Shown: positions 1-8,875 of the stretch, in pieces
Layout of the letters: the number at the start of each line of letters is the position of its first letter
Numbering within the stretch: position 1 is the stretch's first letter
NCBI GenBank assembly: GCA_937957685.1
Contig: CALGAO010000118.1
Coordinates: 1-31,723 of the forward strand
Reading direction: 5' to 3'
DNA from: an uncultured Paenibacillaceae bacterium
Lineage (GTDB): Bacteria; Bacillota; Bacilli; Paenibacillales; DA-C8
DNA: 31,723 bases
Notes under the pieces: generated by a model
What the model saw: only the letters and a program-made list of their open reading frames with translations
What the model was told of the DNA's origin: nothing
Database searches by the model: none
Made by a program: the position numbers and the translations under genes

Positions 1-22
1 CAGACGTGTTCTCTTCCGATCT
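1..22. other. Residual Illumina sequencing adapter
   Basis: The first 22 bases match the end of the TruSeq read-2 adapter (ending in CTCTTCCGATCT) at 21 of 22 positions. The single difference is a T for G at position 10. Biological sequence therefore starts at about position 23, and the window's left edge is a contig end. Codons read from these bases into the first gene are artificial. The adapter sequence is known; the match was made by eye. Confidence 0.93.
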
Positions 23-1548
23 ACGGAGTGTCCAACTTCCCGTTCCACGATCAGAAGAATGTGATCCGCTTCGCCTCGACGAAGACGATCGTCTATGAAC
101 CGCAATTCTCATTTCAGGGCTTCCGCTATATCAGGGTCAGCGGTCTGAGTGGAGAGCTCCGGCCTGAGGATTGCCAGGCGGTGGTCATCGGCACGGGGAT
201 GGCAGTTGTCGGCAGCTTCCGCTGTTCCAATGAGGATCTGAACCGGCTGATGAGCAATATCCTGTGGAGCCAGCGGGGCAACATGCTCTCCATACCGACG
301 GATTGCCCGCAGCGGGAGCGGGCGGGCTTCACCGGCGATGCGCAGATCTTCGCCAGGGCGGCGGCGTTGAACATGGATGTGGCCGGCTTCTTCGCGCGCT
401 GGCTCGAGCAGTGCCGCTATGAGCAGCTGGAGCGGGGACAGATCCCGATCGTCGTGCCTTACACCAACGCCTATCGGGAGATGGAGCCGAACCCGGGATG
501 GACGAGCGCAGGCTGGGGTGACGCCATCGTCTTCCTGCCGTGGGACATGTACCAGGCATACGGGGACATTCGCTTCCTGCGCGACAATTACGCCGCGATG
601 CTCAGGTGGATGGATTATGTGGAGACCTGCGCGCAGGAGACGATGCCGGAGCGGGCGTATTTTGATTTCGAGCATCGACGCAGGCACAGGTATCTGTGGA
701 ATACCGGCCATCACTGGGGCGACTGGCAGGTGCCGGGCATGGACCACTTCGAGGGCGCCTTGTACACGAAGGAGATCACCGCATCGCTGTACTATTATCG
801 CGCCGTGCGGACGATGGCGATGATCGCCCGGGAGCTCGGGGATGACGGCCGAAGCGCATATTATGAGGAGCTGGGCGGGAAGATTCGCGAGGCCTTTCAT
901 CAGGAATATATCACAGCGCAGGGAAGATTGGTGACCGAATGGCAGGGAGCTTACGTCATGGCGATCGCCTTCGGCATGGTGGAAGGAGAGCTGAAGGCGG
1001 TCTTTGCGAAACGGCTGAATGAACTTGTGGTCGAGCAGGATTACCACCTGCAGACAGGGTTCCTGTCCACTCCGTTCCTGCTGGACGCGCTGTGGGATTG
1101 CGGCTATCGGGAGACGGCGCTGCGCCTGCTCTGGCAGGAAACGCCGCCGTCCTGGCTCTATCAGGTGAGGATGGGAGCGACGACCGTGTGGGAGGATTGG
1201 TTCGGCAAGGATCAGGACGGCGTCGTGAAGGGCACCAGCTTCAACCATTATGCATTTGGCGCGGTGTGTACGTTCATCTATGAACGGATCGGCGGGGTCA
1301 GGCGGCTGGACAAGGGGTTCAGGCGGGTGCTTGTCCGGCCCGAGGCGACGGACGGACTCGATTATGCGGAGACGAGTCTGCGGACGATCCATGGCGAGCT
1401 TTATGTGAAATGGGTCAAGGAGCGGGAGCGGCTCCGCTTGACGCTCCGGATTCCTCACAATACCTCTGCGGTGGTGACCGCAGGGGATGCCTGGACGGAG
1501 CTGGGCAGCGGCGCTTATGAGCTCATGCTGGATCGGAGCAGCGGATAA
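23..1548 (+). CDS. Alpha-L-rhamnosidase, GH78 family (5'-truncated)
   Basis: C-terminal part, about 506 residues, of a GH78 inverting alpha-L-rhamnosidase, which removes terminal L-rhamnose from glycosides. The readable part begins in the beta-domain just before the (alpha/alpha)6 barrel (FSFQGFRYIRVSG). Counting from the GTG at 28, the barrel holds the motif DCPQRERAGFTGD with D92, E97 and D104, spaced as in Bacillus RhaB, where the Glu is the general acid. TTVWEDW carries E389, the likely second catalytic acid. A small C-terminal beta-sandwich closes the protein. The N-terminal domains (about 400 residues, judged from the full paralogue at 18317) are missing because the contig starts here. 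The GTG at 28 is not the true start. The next gene follows after 24 bases with its own ribosome site, so this is the first visible gene of an operon. No signal peptide can be judged. Confidence 0.93.
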
Positions 1549-1572
1549 CAAACAGAGAATGAGGTGTCAGGC

Positions 1573-4224
1573 ATGGATCAGCGACTGGCGGAAGTGCTGT
1601 CAGGCACGAATGGCCATTATCTACAGCCGTTCTTCAAGGTGAGCGAGCGGGATACGTATGACAGCTTGCGCACGCGAATGGCGGAGCTGCGCGAACATGG
1701 CATCTATTCGGTCGTGCTGGAGTATATGCGGACGGACAGGCCGGGCTTCGGCACGATCAGGTTCGATGATGACTGGTGGGAGCGGCTCGGCTATGTGACG
1801 AAGATATGTGAAGAGCTTGGCATGACCTTCTGGATGCAGGATGCTGCGCCTTTTCCCACGGGCTCGGCGAACGGAGCCTTCGAGGAAGAGGAGCACAGGG
1901 CGAAGAGCAAGCGGTTTGTGGCGGAGCGCCACACGGATATCAGGGGACCGGTGCGCGGCGCGTTGATCCCGATCGGGCGGCTGACAAGATCGATGCAGGG
2001 CAATGTGCTGGAAGCGCTGAACGCTGCCCATGATATGCCGAATCGGCTGCTGCATGTCGTGGCGGTTCGCCATGCCGAAGATGGCCGGGGCTATGATGCG
2101 GCGAGCGCAACGGACCTGACGGATCAAGTTGAGGGCGGCATGCTGGCTGCGGACCTCGGTCCGGGGACCTGGCGCATCTTCGTCCTGTTCGAGACCTTTA
2201 GCGGCGGCAGGAAGCATTTCATGAACCTCTTGTCCGCGGAATCGGTGCGCGTGCAGATCGACCATGTGCATGCCCCGCATTATGAGCGGCTGAAGGATCA
2301 GCTGGGCAAGACGTGGATGGGCTTCTTCTATGACGAGCCTGAGCTGGGCAACCTGCGCGGCTATGTGTTCGACCATCTGCCGGGCAAGACGTACAACGGA
2401 CTCAGCGTCGCGCTGCCGTGGAGCGAGGATGTGCCGAACATGCTGGAGCGGAGGCTCGGCGCCGACTATGTCAAGCTGCTGCCTGGCCTCTGGTACCCAT
2501 GCGGCGAATGGACGCCGATCGTCAGGTATGCGTATATGGACGTCATCACAGAGCTGGTGGCCCGTTCATACAACGGCCAGGTGTTTGAGTGGTGCGAGGA
2601 GAGGGGCATCCGGTATATCGGCCATGTGCTGGAGGATGAGAATTCCCATGCCCGCCTGGGATGCGGCACGGGTCATTTCTTCCGCGTCATGGAAGGGCAG
2701 CATATGGCGGGGATCGATCTGATCGGCGGCCAGCTGTGGCCGGGGATGGACGGCGAGAGGATGAGCTGGTACGGTGCGATCGACGGCGACGGGGAGTTCT
2801 ACCATTACGGGCTGGCCAAGCTGGCCTCCTCCGCCGGCCATATCGATCCGAAGAAGCAGGGTCGCAGCGTCTGCGAGATGCTTGGCCTGTACGGTCGTAT
2901 AGCCGGAACGAGGATTCGCAAGTTTGTGACCGATCATCTGTTGGTTAACGGCATTAACCATTTCATCCCGGCGCAATCGGGTCTGGAGGTCGGAGTTGAA
3001 TTCTCCGGCAAGCTGAATGCGTATACGGACCGGATGTGCCACCTGCTGCAGGACGGCGTGCATGTAGCGCCTGCGGCGATCCTGTACCATGCGGATGCGG
3101 AGTGGAGCGGATCGTTCCAATATTGCCACAAGCCCGGCAAGGAGCTGGCCACACATCAGATCGACTACGATTATCTGCCGAAGGATGTCTTCCTGGCCAG
3201 AGTCCGTTACGGCACCAGGGTGGAGCATGGCAGGCTGCTGGTGAACCGGGAGGCGTATCAAGCCTTGATCATCCCGTACAGCCAGCGCATCCCGCAGGTG
3301 ATCGCGGCTTTCATCGGGGAAGCGATCGAGGCAGGGTTGCCCGTATATTTCGTGGACCGGCATCCGGAGGGCTATTGCGAGAGCCCGGAACCTCTGCCGG
3401 CGCATGTGTATTCGTGCCAGGCGGTTCCGCTGGGTGAACTGGCTGCCCGGCTCAGGCAGGACGGGATCTGTGAGATCAGCACCTCCAACCGCCAGCACTA
3501 CCTGCGCTATCTTCATCTGCGGCGCGGCGGGCTGGACATCTATATGTTCCACAATGAAGAGCCCCTGGAAGAGATCGACACCGTCGTCACGATCCCTTGC
3601 GTGAAGCCTGTCGCCCTGTACGATGCGATGAACAATCGTCTCCTGATCCCGGAGGCGGAGGTGAGCAAGGAGGAAGGCGTGACGCGGGTCCCTCTGAAGC
3701 TGGGGCAATACGAAGCGGTTGTGCTGCTGTTCGGCGTGGAGACGGAGGGTGCGGATCGGCTGTCAATCGCGCGGGAAACCGAGCTGACGGCGCCCTGGGA
3801 CATCTCCTTCGAATCGCTTGACGGGCAGCCGGCGCCCGCAGACATGACTACCAGGCAGTTGTTTGATATCGGCGCGCATGACCGGTATCCGAATTTCTAT
3901 GGAAGGATCATCTATCGCACGCGCTTCGAGGCTGGCGAAGAATTGCCAGCGATGCTCGACCTGGGACGGGTATCGGAATGCGCCCAGGTGTATGTCAACG
4001 GCGTATGCGTGGGCAGTGCGGTGGCGGAACCATATCGACTGGAGCTGGGCGGCGCGGTGAAGGCTGGAGTTAATCAGCTTGAGGTGGTCGTCACCAACAA
4101 TATGACGCGATCCGCCGACATGCGGTACAACGACAGCGCCATGCCGCTCATGGCGTCCACCTATGCCGCGCTGGAGCCGTGCGGCTTGCTGGGGCCGGTC
4201 AGGCTGATCTGGATCAGGCCATAA
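1573..4224 (+). CDS. GH106-like glycoside hydrolase (putative alpha-L-rhamnosidase)
   Basis: An 883-residue protein. The N-terminal part reads like the TIM barrel of GH106 and related hydrolases: a segment around GIYSVVLEYMRTD, then CEELGMTFWMQDAAPFPTG, where an 'elderly helix, W-x-x-D, FP-S/T-G' pattern is typical. FFYDEPELGN near residue 255 is a likely acidic active-site segment. The last 130 residues form a GH2-type sugar-binding jelly roll (RIIYRTRF, LGRVSECAQVYVNG, GVNQLEVVVTNN). GH106 members cleave alpha-L-rhamnosyl bonds, and pairing with GH78 enzymes fits removal of several rhamnose linkages. I chose ATG 1573 because GAGGTG at 1561-1566 lies six bases before it; a GTG at 1564 overlaps that site. 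No signal peptide is visible, so a cytoplasmic role on imported oligosaccharides is likely. Exact family and substrate are inferred. Confidence 0.75.
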   Translation: MDQRLAEVLSGTNGHYLQPFFKVSERDTYDSLRTRMAELREHGIYSVVLEYMRTDRPGFGTIRFDDDWWERLGYVTKICEELGMTFWMQDAAPFPTGSANGAFEEEEHRAKSKRFVAERHTDIRGPVRGALIPIGRLTRSMQGNVLEALNAAHDMPNRLLHVVAVRHAEDGRGYDAASATDLTDQVEGGMLAADLGPGTWRIFVLFETFSGGRKHFMNLLSAESVRVQIDHVHAPHYERLKDQLGKTWMGFFYDEPELGNLRGYVFDHLPGKTYNGLSVALPWSEDVPNMLERRLGADYVKLLPGLWYPCGEWTPIVRYAYMDVITELVARSYNGQVFEWCEERGIRYIGHVLEDENSHARLGCGTGHFFRVMEGQHMAGIDLIGGQLWPGMDGERMSWYGAIDGDGEFYHYGLAKLASSAGHIDPKKQGRSVCEMLGLYGRIAGTRIRKFVTDHLLVNGINHFIPAQSGLEVGVEFSGKLNAYTDRMCHLLQDGVHVAPAAILYHADAEWSGSFQYCHKPGKELATHQIDYDYLPKDVFLARVRYGTRVEHGRLLVNREAYQALIIPYSQRIPQVIAAFIGEAIEAGLPVYFVDRHPEGYCESPEPLPAHVYSCQAVPLGELAARLRQDGICEISTSNRQHYLRYLHLRRGGLDIYMFHNEEPLEEIDTVVTIPCVKPVALYDAMNNRLLIPEAEVSKEEGVTRVPLKLGQYEAVVLLFGVETEGADRLSIARETELTAPWDISFESLDGQPAPADMTTRQLFDIGAHDRYPNFYGRIIYRTRFEAGEELPAMLDLGRVSECAQVYVNGVCVGSAVAEPYRLELGGAVKAGVNQLEVVVTNNMTRSADMRYNDSAMPLMASTYAALEPCGLLGPVRLIWIRP

Positions 4225-4246
4225 ATTCAGGAAAGAAGGTGTGCCA

Positions 4247-5422
4247 ATGAACGGCCATACGATTCATCGGCAGATGCTGGATTATGTGAATCACAAGGAA
4301 ATTGCGGGGGCGTCCCTCATCGTGCGCAGGGAGGGCCAGGTGATCTACAGGAATCATTGGGGATACGCCAATATCGAGGAACGGCGACCGGTGCAGGATG
4401 ACACCTTATTCCGGCTCGCTTCCCTGACGAAGCCGATCACGGCGGTAGCGACGATGATGCTGGTGGAGCAAGGCAAGCTGGGGCTGGATGACGAGATCGG
4501 AAGGTATATCCCGGAGCTGGCATCCCCGATGGTGTGCAAGACCAGCTTCACCCTGGAGGATCTGAACAATCTGGCCGGGCTGGATCTGAGCAAGCTGGAG
4601 TTCGAGCCTGCGAAGCGCGCTGTGACGATCCGGGATCTGCTCAGCCATTCGAGCGGCCTCGGCATGGGGGTGGCCGGCATGGCGCTGACGATGAAGCTGT
4701 GCTCTCCGGATGACACGCTGGAAACCCGCTTTCGCAGGTTGCATCAGCTGGTCGCCGATTTTCAACCAGGCGAGGGGACGGGGTATTCGCCGCTGCTCGG
4801 CTTCGATGCGTTGGCGCGAATCATCGAGGTGGTCAGCGGGCAGTCCTTCGGCCAGTTCCTGCAGGAGCAGCTGCTTGGGCCGCTGGGGATGACGGATACG
4901 TCGTTCAGGCTGGATGAGCAGCGGCGGAAGCGGTTGGCTGTTCTGTACAAATCCGAGGACGGCCGGATCTTCCAGGCGCCGGTGCATGAGGATCTGGATG
5001 CGATCGGGATGATCGGGCCGAGGTATGAATCCGGGGCAGCGGGGCTGTACAGCACCCTTGGAGATATCGATCGCTTCGCCTGCATGCTGCTGCACGAAGG
5101 GGAATTGGAAGGCAGAAGGATCCTGAAGTCGGAGACGGTGCGCCTCATGCGGCAGGAAGGCGCATACAGGCATCTGGAGTTTGCGCCTGGACTTGTCTGG
5201 GGGCTGGGCATGATGATCCGCACGGATCCGCAGCGCGCCGGTTCGGCCTTGAGTGCGGGCTCCTACGGGTGGAGCGGTGCGTTTGGCACCCATCTGTTCA
5301 TCGATCCGGTCAGGAAGCTGTCGGCGGTGCTTATGGTGAATCGCTCCAATATAGGAGGAGCCGGCTCCTATGTATCGAAGAAAGTGGAAGATCTGGTGTA
5401 TGACGAGCTGGCAAGCGAATGA
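4247..5422 (+). CDS. Serine hydrolase, beta-lactamase/class C esterase fold
   Basis: A 391-residue member of the beta-lactamase-related serine hydrolases (PF00144), which includes DD-peptidases, class C enzymes and esterases such as EstB. The nucleophile motif SxxK is S59-L-T-K62 inside RLASLTKPITA. Y180 in GTGYSPLLG stands where the YxN motif is expected, with Pro replacing Asn. A GWSGAFGTHLFIDP segment near the C-terminus replaces the KTG box, as in the esterase branch. There is no signal peptide, which argues against a cell-wall or antibiotic role and for a cytoplasmic esterase acting on acylated sugars; this is inference from the neighbours. ATG 4247 was chosen because AAAGAAGG ends seven bases before it; the GTG two codons earlier is too close. 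The gene starts 22 bases after the GH106-like gene. Confidence 0.85.
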   Translation: MNGHTIHRQMLDYVNHKEIAGASLIVRREGQVIYRNHWGYANIEERRPVQDDTLFRLASLTKPITAVATMMLVEQGKLGLDDEIGRYIPELASPMVCKTSFTLEDLNNLAGLDLSKLEFEPAKRAVTIRDLLSHSSGLGMGVAGMALTMKLCSPDDTLETRFRRLHQLVADFQPGEGTGYSPLLGFDALARIIEVVSGQSFGQFLQEQLLGPLGMTDTSFRLDEQRRKRLAVLYKSEDGRIFQAPVHEDLDAIGMIGPRYESGAAGLYSTLGDIDRFACMLLHEGELEGRRILKSETVRLMRQEGAYRHLEFAPGLVWGLGMMIRTDPQRAGSALSAGSYGWSGAFGTHLFIDPVRKLSAVLMVNRSNIGGAGSYVSKKVEDLVYDELASE

Positions 5423-5455
5423 GGAGAGGGATGAACCGACAGGGAGGGGTTATGG

Positions 5456-6358
5456 ATGAATGCAGTCAATGGATCCGGAAACGAGCAGTTTGAGCAGATG
5501 TTCGCAGCTGTGCGCGCAGCGCGCAAGGAGTATGCGCAGCGGCCGACGATCGGGGAGAGGTTCGTGGTGCCGCGCGAGGGCAGGAAAGGCGTGCACACGA
5601 TCCTGTATCGTCCTGCTTCGCAGGCTGTACCGGGGCGCCTGCCGGTTATGTTCAACATGCATGGCGGCGCCTGGGTGGGCGGCGATGCGGTATTCATGGA
5701 GAGCTTCTGCCAGAAGCTCGCGGATGAGATTCCCGCATTGGTGGTGAATGTGAACTACACCAAGGCTGATGAGGAGTCCATTCCTTACGCGGTTGAGGAA
5801 GTCGCGGATGCGGTGAAGTTCTTCCTCGCGCATGCGGAGGAATACGGCATCGACCCGGAGCGGGTCGCGGTGGGAGGACACAGCGCAGGCGCGCAGCTGG
5901 CAGCGGGAACTGCCCTGAAGCTGAAGGACGACGGGATCCGGCTGGCATGCCAGATGCTGGTGTACCCCTGCACCGATCTGACCGTCGGACTGGACAGTTC
6001 GGAGGAGCTGCGCAAACTGGTCGACCTGTTCTTCCCGGAGGGCGGCCACGAGCATCGCTATATCTCGCCTCTCAGGGCAACGGATGAAGAGTTGTCCGGA
6101 CTATGCCCCGCGATCTTCGTCATCAGCGGCATCGATATACTGAAGCAGATGGGCATCGACTATGCGAAGCGGCTGATCGACCTGGCGGTGCCGGTGAAGA
6201 TCAGGGAATATCCGCAGGCCCTGCACGGCTTCCTGGAAGTGAACCGTCCGGACTATCCGTCCGGCGATGAGCGGCAAACGCCTGAGCAAGCGGAGTTCGC
6301 CAGGGATTGTGAGCGCTATCTGGTGCAGGAGCTGCGAGCGTGCTTTCAGGAAGTTTGA
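5456..6358 (+). CDS. Alpha/beta hydrolase, HSL/acetyl-esterase type
   Basis: A 300-residue carboxylesterase-like alpha/beta hydrolase of the hormone-sensitive-lipase type (PF07859). The oxyanion-hole motif HGGAW is at residues 69-73. The nucleophile elbow GHSAG is at 141-145 with S143. D227 in SGIDILK and H257 in ALHGFL complete the triad. Family members hydrolyse short acyl esters, so deacetylation of plant oligosaccharides is a reasonable job here, but the substrate is inferred. ATG 5456 is preceded by AGGGAGGGG six bases upstream; an overlapping ATG at 5452 is in another frame. It lies 33 bases after the serine hydrolase and 18 before the next hydrolase, in one probable operon. Confidence 0.9.
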   Translation: MNAVNGSGNEQFEQMFAAVRAARKEYAQRPTIGERFVVPREGRKGVHTILYRPASQAVPGRLPVMFNMHGGAWVGGDAVFMESFCQKLADEIPALVVNVNYTKADEESIPYAVEEVADAVKFFLAHAEEYGIDPERVAVGGHSAGAQLAAGTALKLKDDGIRLACQMLVYPCTDLTVGLDSSEELRKLVDLFFPEGGHEHRYISPLRATDEELSGLCPAIFVISGIDILKQMGIDYAKRLIDLAVPVKIREYPQALHGFLEVNRPDYPSGDERQTPEQAEFARDCERYLVQELRACFQEV

Positions 6359-6376
6359 AGGACCGGAGGTTGAACG

Positions 6377-7729
6377 ATGAAACGCGATTTGCGCAGATTG
6401 ATGGCCATGTTGTCCGAAGCTGGCACGCGCCAGCTGGAGTTGCCTTTCGGGGTGGAGAAGCGGGATCTGGAGGTGCCTTACCTGACGAGAAATGGGGCGA
6501 TCAGCCGCCGTCCCCTTCGCATCTATCTCCCTGATCATGCGCCTGAGCCGATGCCGCTGGTGTTCATCGCCCATTATGAGATGCCGGAGCATGATCCGCT
6601 GCTGGGCATGTATCTGAGGATGGGCTGGGCCGTATCCACCTGTCTCCAACATGTACAGGAGTACAACAGTCAGTTGATGGGGGATAATCTCGTGTTCAAC
6701 TCTGCCGCCCTGACCATGGTCCGCAAGCAGCCGGACATCGACCGGACGCGCATCGTCGTCAGCGGCGGAAGCGCGGGCGGTTACATGACGATGATGCTGT
6801 CCGTCCTGCACATGGGGGTCTGCGCCTCCGTATCCTTCAGCGGCATTGCGAATCTCGTGTTCAACATGAGGTACATGCAGGCAGCGAACAGCTTCAACCT
6901 GCAGGTCATGGCGGGGCTGACGGAGGAGGAGCGTCAGGACTTCGTCGGGATGCTGGAGAAGTTGCCGATTCCGATCCTCGGCGCGATCAGCAACCAGTTC
7001 CTGCCGATCCTGATGCAGATGGAGCAGGAACCGGACAGTCCAATGTGGACAGCCGCTTCACCGGTATGCATGGCCGACCGCTTCACCGGTCCGCTGCTCA
7101 TGACCCACTTCACGTCGGACGTGCTCGTGCCGATCGATCAGCTGACGAAGCGTTGGTCCGACGGGCTGAATGGCGAGAGCTTGCCGGAGGGCTATCGGCT
7201 CCGGCTGTCGGAGTTCCCGTTGCCCGCGCATCTGCAGCGCTCCCTGGAAGAGAATCTGCCGCGGGCCGACCTGGCGGTGCAGACGGTTCCGGCGCCGCAG
7301 AGAGAGGGGGAGGATATCCGGATCCCGTTCGATATCAGCAAGCGCTTCAACATCGTCGTGTTCGATGAAGGCGCCGTCGAGGGTGTTGCCGGCCACAGCA
7401 AGCAGCTGCAGCCCGGCTCCTATGATGCCAGGGCATATATGGAAGCGCAGATCAGGAGATCGTGCCGCGAGACGAACTGGCTGACCGCCGGCAAGCTGGC
7501 GCTGATGGCGGAACGGTATGCGGGCAAGTGCATCCTGCTGCCCGCACATGACGGCATCGACGACCAGGTGTACGGCTCGAACTCCGTACATCGCCGCGAG
7601 GTGATGGAGGAGCTGTCGCTGTATGCGGAGGATCATGGTGCAGATCTTCGTGACAAGATGCGCGAAGTGAAGCAGGAGCGGCCGGATCTGGCCGCAGTTC
7701 TGGATGAGATCGTGGAGCAACTTGGATGA
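6377..7729 (+). CDS. Alpha/beta hydrolase, prolyl-oligopeptidase-like
   Basis: A 450-residue hydrolase. The nucleophile elbow is GGSAGG at residues 130-135 (S132), following RIVVSG, as in prolyl-oligopeptidase/acyl-peptide-hydrolase-type esterases. A likely acid is the Asp in THFTSDVLVPIDQL, in the usual 'xSDxxVP' position. The histidine is less clear: HDGIDDQVYGSNS near residue 395 is one candidate. No beta-propeller and no signal peptide are seen. The region after the barrel is longer than in small esterases, and I do not recognise a closer family. The ribosome site GGAGG (6365-6369) sits seven bases before ATG 6377. As the second esterase-like gene in a row it supports an acylated substrate for the cluster. 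Confidence 0.8.
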   Translation: MKRDLRRLMAMLSEAGTRQLELPFGVEKRDLEVPYLTRNGAISRRPLRIYLPDHAPEPMPLVFIAHYEMPEHDPLLGMYLRMGWAVSTCLQHVQEYNSQLMGDNLVFNSAALTMVRKQPDIDRTRIVVSGGSAGGYMTMMLSVLHMGVCASVSFSGIANLVFNMRYMQAANSFNLQVMAGLTEEERQDFVGMLEKLPIPILGAISNQFLPILMQMEQEPDSPMWTAASPVCMADRFTGPLLMTHFTSDVLVPIDQLTKRWSDGLNGESLPEGYRLRLSEFPLPAHLQRSLEENLPRADLAVQTVPAPQREGEDIRIPFDISKRFNIVVFDEGAVEGVAGHSKQLQPGSYDARAYMEAQIRRSCRETNWLTAGKLALMAERYAGKCILLPAHDGIDDQVYGSNSVHRREVMEELSLYAEDHGADLRDKMREVKQERPDLAAVLDEIVEQLG

Positions 7730-7752
7730 TCTGGTGACAAGCCGCACCAGAT
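7729..7752 (+). other. Hairpin after the esterase operon
   Basis: A perfect 8-bp inverted repeat (ATCTGGTG / CACCAGAT, 8-base loop) begins on the last base of the 7729 stop codon. No T-run follows, so a standard Rho-independent terminator is unlikely. It may protect the 3' end of the mRNA or mark processing. Confidence 0.4.
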
Positions 7753-7788
7753 GAGGATGGAAGCGCGGGATGCAGGTATGGCCGGTGA

Positions 7789-7805
7789 CAGATGATGATC
7801 ATCTG
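7789..7805. promoter_or_regulatory. Palindrome upstream of metallo-hydrolase gene
   Basis: CAGATGAT-G-ATCATCTG is a perfect dyad of two 8-bp arms around one base, 83 bases before the 7888 start codon. Size and symmetry suit a dimeric repressor. I see no convincing promoter hexamers around it, so the operator role is a guess. Confidence 0.3.
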
Positions 7806-7887
7806 GGCTTTATCGGTATGAGGCATACTGTGTCTCGACGGCGGTCGGCAAGGTGGACGCACATTAATCGTAAAGGCGGGTGTTGGT

Positions 7888-8721
7888 GTGAAAGAGGTTC
7901 AGTTTGAAGCCGGCGGTTTTTTTGCAGTGGAAATGAAGCCGGATCTTTATCTGATCAGCCATGAATGCGGCGAGCATGGAGCCCATTGGGGCAAGAACCT
8001 GGAGTTCGGCAGTCCGACAGGCAATTCATGGTTGATCAGGGGGCGGGATCGCTCCCTGCTGCTTGACTCGGCGCTGCCGCACGAAGGGTTCAAGGCTTTC
8101 GCCGAGCGTGTGGCGCAGACTCCGGTGCAGCTCGTGCTGACGCATGCGCATTTTGACCACATCTACCGGCTGAAGGAGTTTGACGAGTGCTGGTTGCATC
8201 CCGACGATGAAGGGCTGCTCAGGGGGCAATATCCCTTCCAGCCTGCCTATGAGGGCATTCCTGAGAAGCTGAATTATCTGAGAGAAGGCGATGTTCTCGA
8301 CATCGGGAATGGTCATGTGCTCGAGGTATACCATATGCCGGGACATACGGATGGCAGCATCCTGCTGCTGGATCGGAAGTCGCGCGCGCTGTTCAGCGGC
8401 GACACGATTGCCCGCCGATTGCTCTACGGTCTTGGCCGATGGGTCCCGGTAGAGGATTTTATACGCAACCTGGAAAGGATGAAGGCGCTGGACTTCGACC
8501 ATGTGTATACTTGCCATGACCGCTCCCCTGTCACGAAACCGTTCATCGATTATATGATCGCCGGCCTGAAGTCCATTCCGGAGACGACGAGGCGAATCAA
8601 CCTGCTGGGCGTTGATTTCATCCATGTGCTCCGTGGCGATGAACGGGAAGAGATGTATTTCGATTGTGTCGTGCCGGTTGGACGGGCGGAGGAGATCGCA
8701 GAGGCATTGGCAAGGCTGTAA
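7888..8721 (+). CDS. Metallo-beta-lactamase-fold hydrolase
   Basis: A 277-residue MBL-fold protein. The zinc motif HxHxDH is H86-A-H88-F-D90-H91; further ligands are H153 in MPGHTDGS and D172 in LFSGDT. This is the full set for a dinuclear glyoxalase-II-like site. The family covers thioesterases, lactonases and phosphodiesterases. A lactone or ester substrate of sugar breakdown would fit, but is not shown. Start GTG 7888 lies seven bases after AAAGGCGGG. The gene stands 158 bases after the esterase operon and has its own terminator at 8758-8791. A decayed copy of its 3' end appears again near 10200. Confidence 0.88.
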   Translation: MKEVQFEAGGFFAVEMKPDLYLISHECGEHGAHWGKNLEFGSPTGNSWLIRGRDRSLLLDSALPHEGFKAFAERVAQTPVQLVLTHAHFDHIYRLKEFDECWLHPDDEGLLRGQYPFQPAYEGIPEKLNYLREGDVLDIGNGHVLEVYHMPGHTDGSILLLDRKSRALFSGDTIARRLLYGLGRWVPVEDFIRNLERMKALDFDHVYTCHDRSPVTKPFIDYMIAGLKSIPETTRRINLLGVDFIHVLRGDEREEMYFDCVVPVGRAEEIAEALARL

Positions 8722-8757
8722 AGCGGTCAGATCGTGTCTCTGCACCATCGATAGGAA

Positions 8758-8791
8758 AGTATGGCGGACTCTGTTCTGCCATGCTTTTTTT
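8758..8791 (+). terminator. Rho-independent terminator of MBL-fold gene
   Basis: An 8-bp stem (AGTATGGC with GCCATGCT, one G-T wobble), a 12-base loop, then seven T. It lies 36 bases after the stop codon. A closely similar terminator recurs at 10275-10308. Confidence 0.85.
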
Positions 8792-8831
8792 GTGACCGGA
8801 TCAACGTCGGACAACCGCCTGCGGCAAAGCG

Positions 8832-8840
8832 TGGTATAAT
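8832..8840 (+). promoter_or_regulatory. Extended -10 promoter element of dehydrogenase 1
   Basis: TGGTATAAT is a consensus extended -10 (TGn-TATAAT) 35 bases before the 8876 start. No good -35 is seen at 16-18 bases, which extended -10 promoters can do without. Confidence 0.6.
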
Positions 8841-8875
8841 GGCTGTTAGGCAGATGAGGAGGGGGATAAAGGGAT

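Noticed and set aside
109..1551. Long minus-strand open frame opposite the first rhamnosidase
   Set aside because: High GC gives long antisense frames; the plus strand carries recognised GH78 motifs, and the antisense product resembles nothing.
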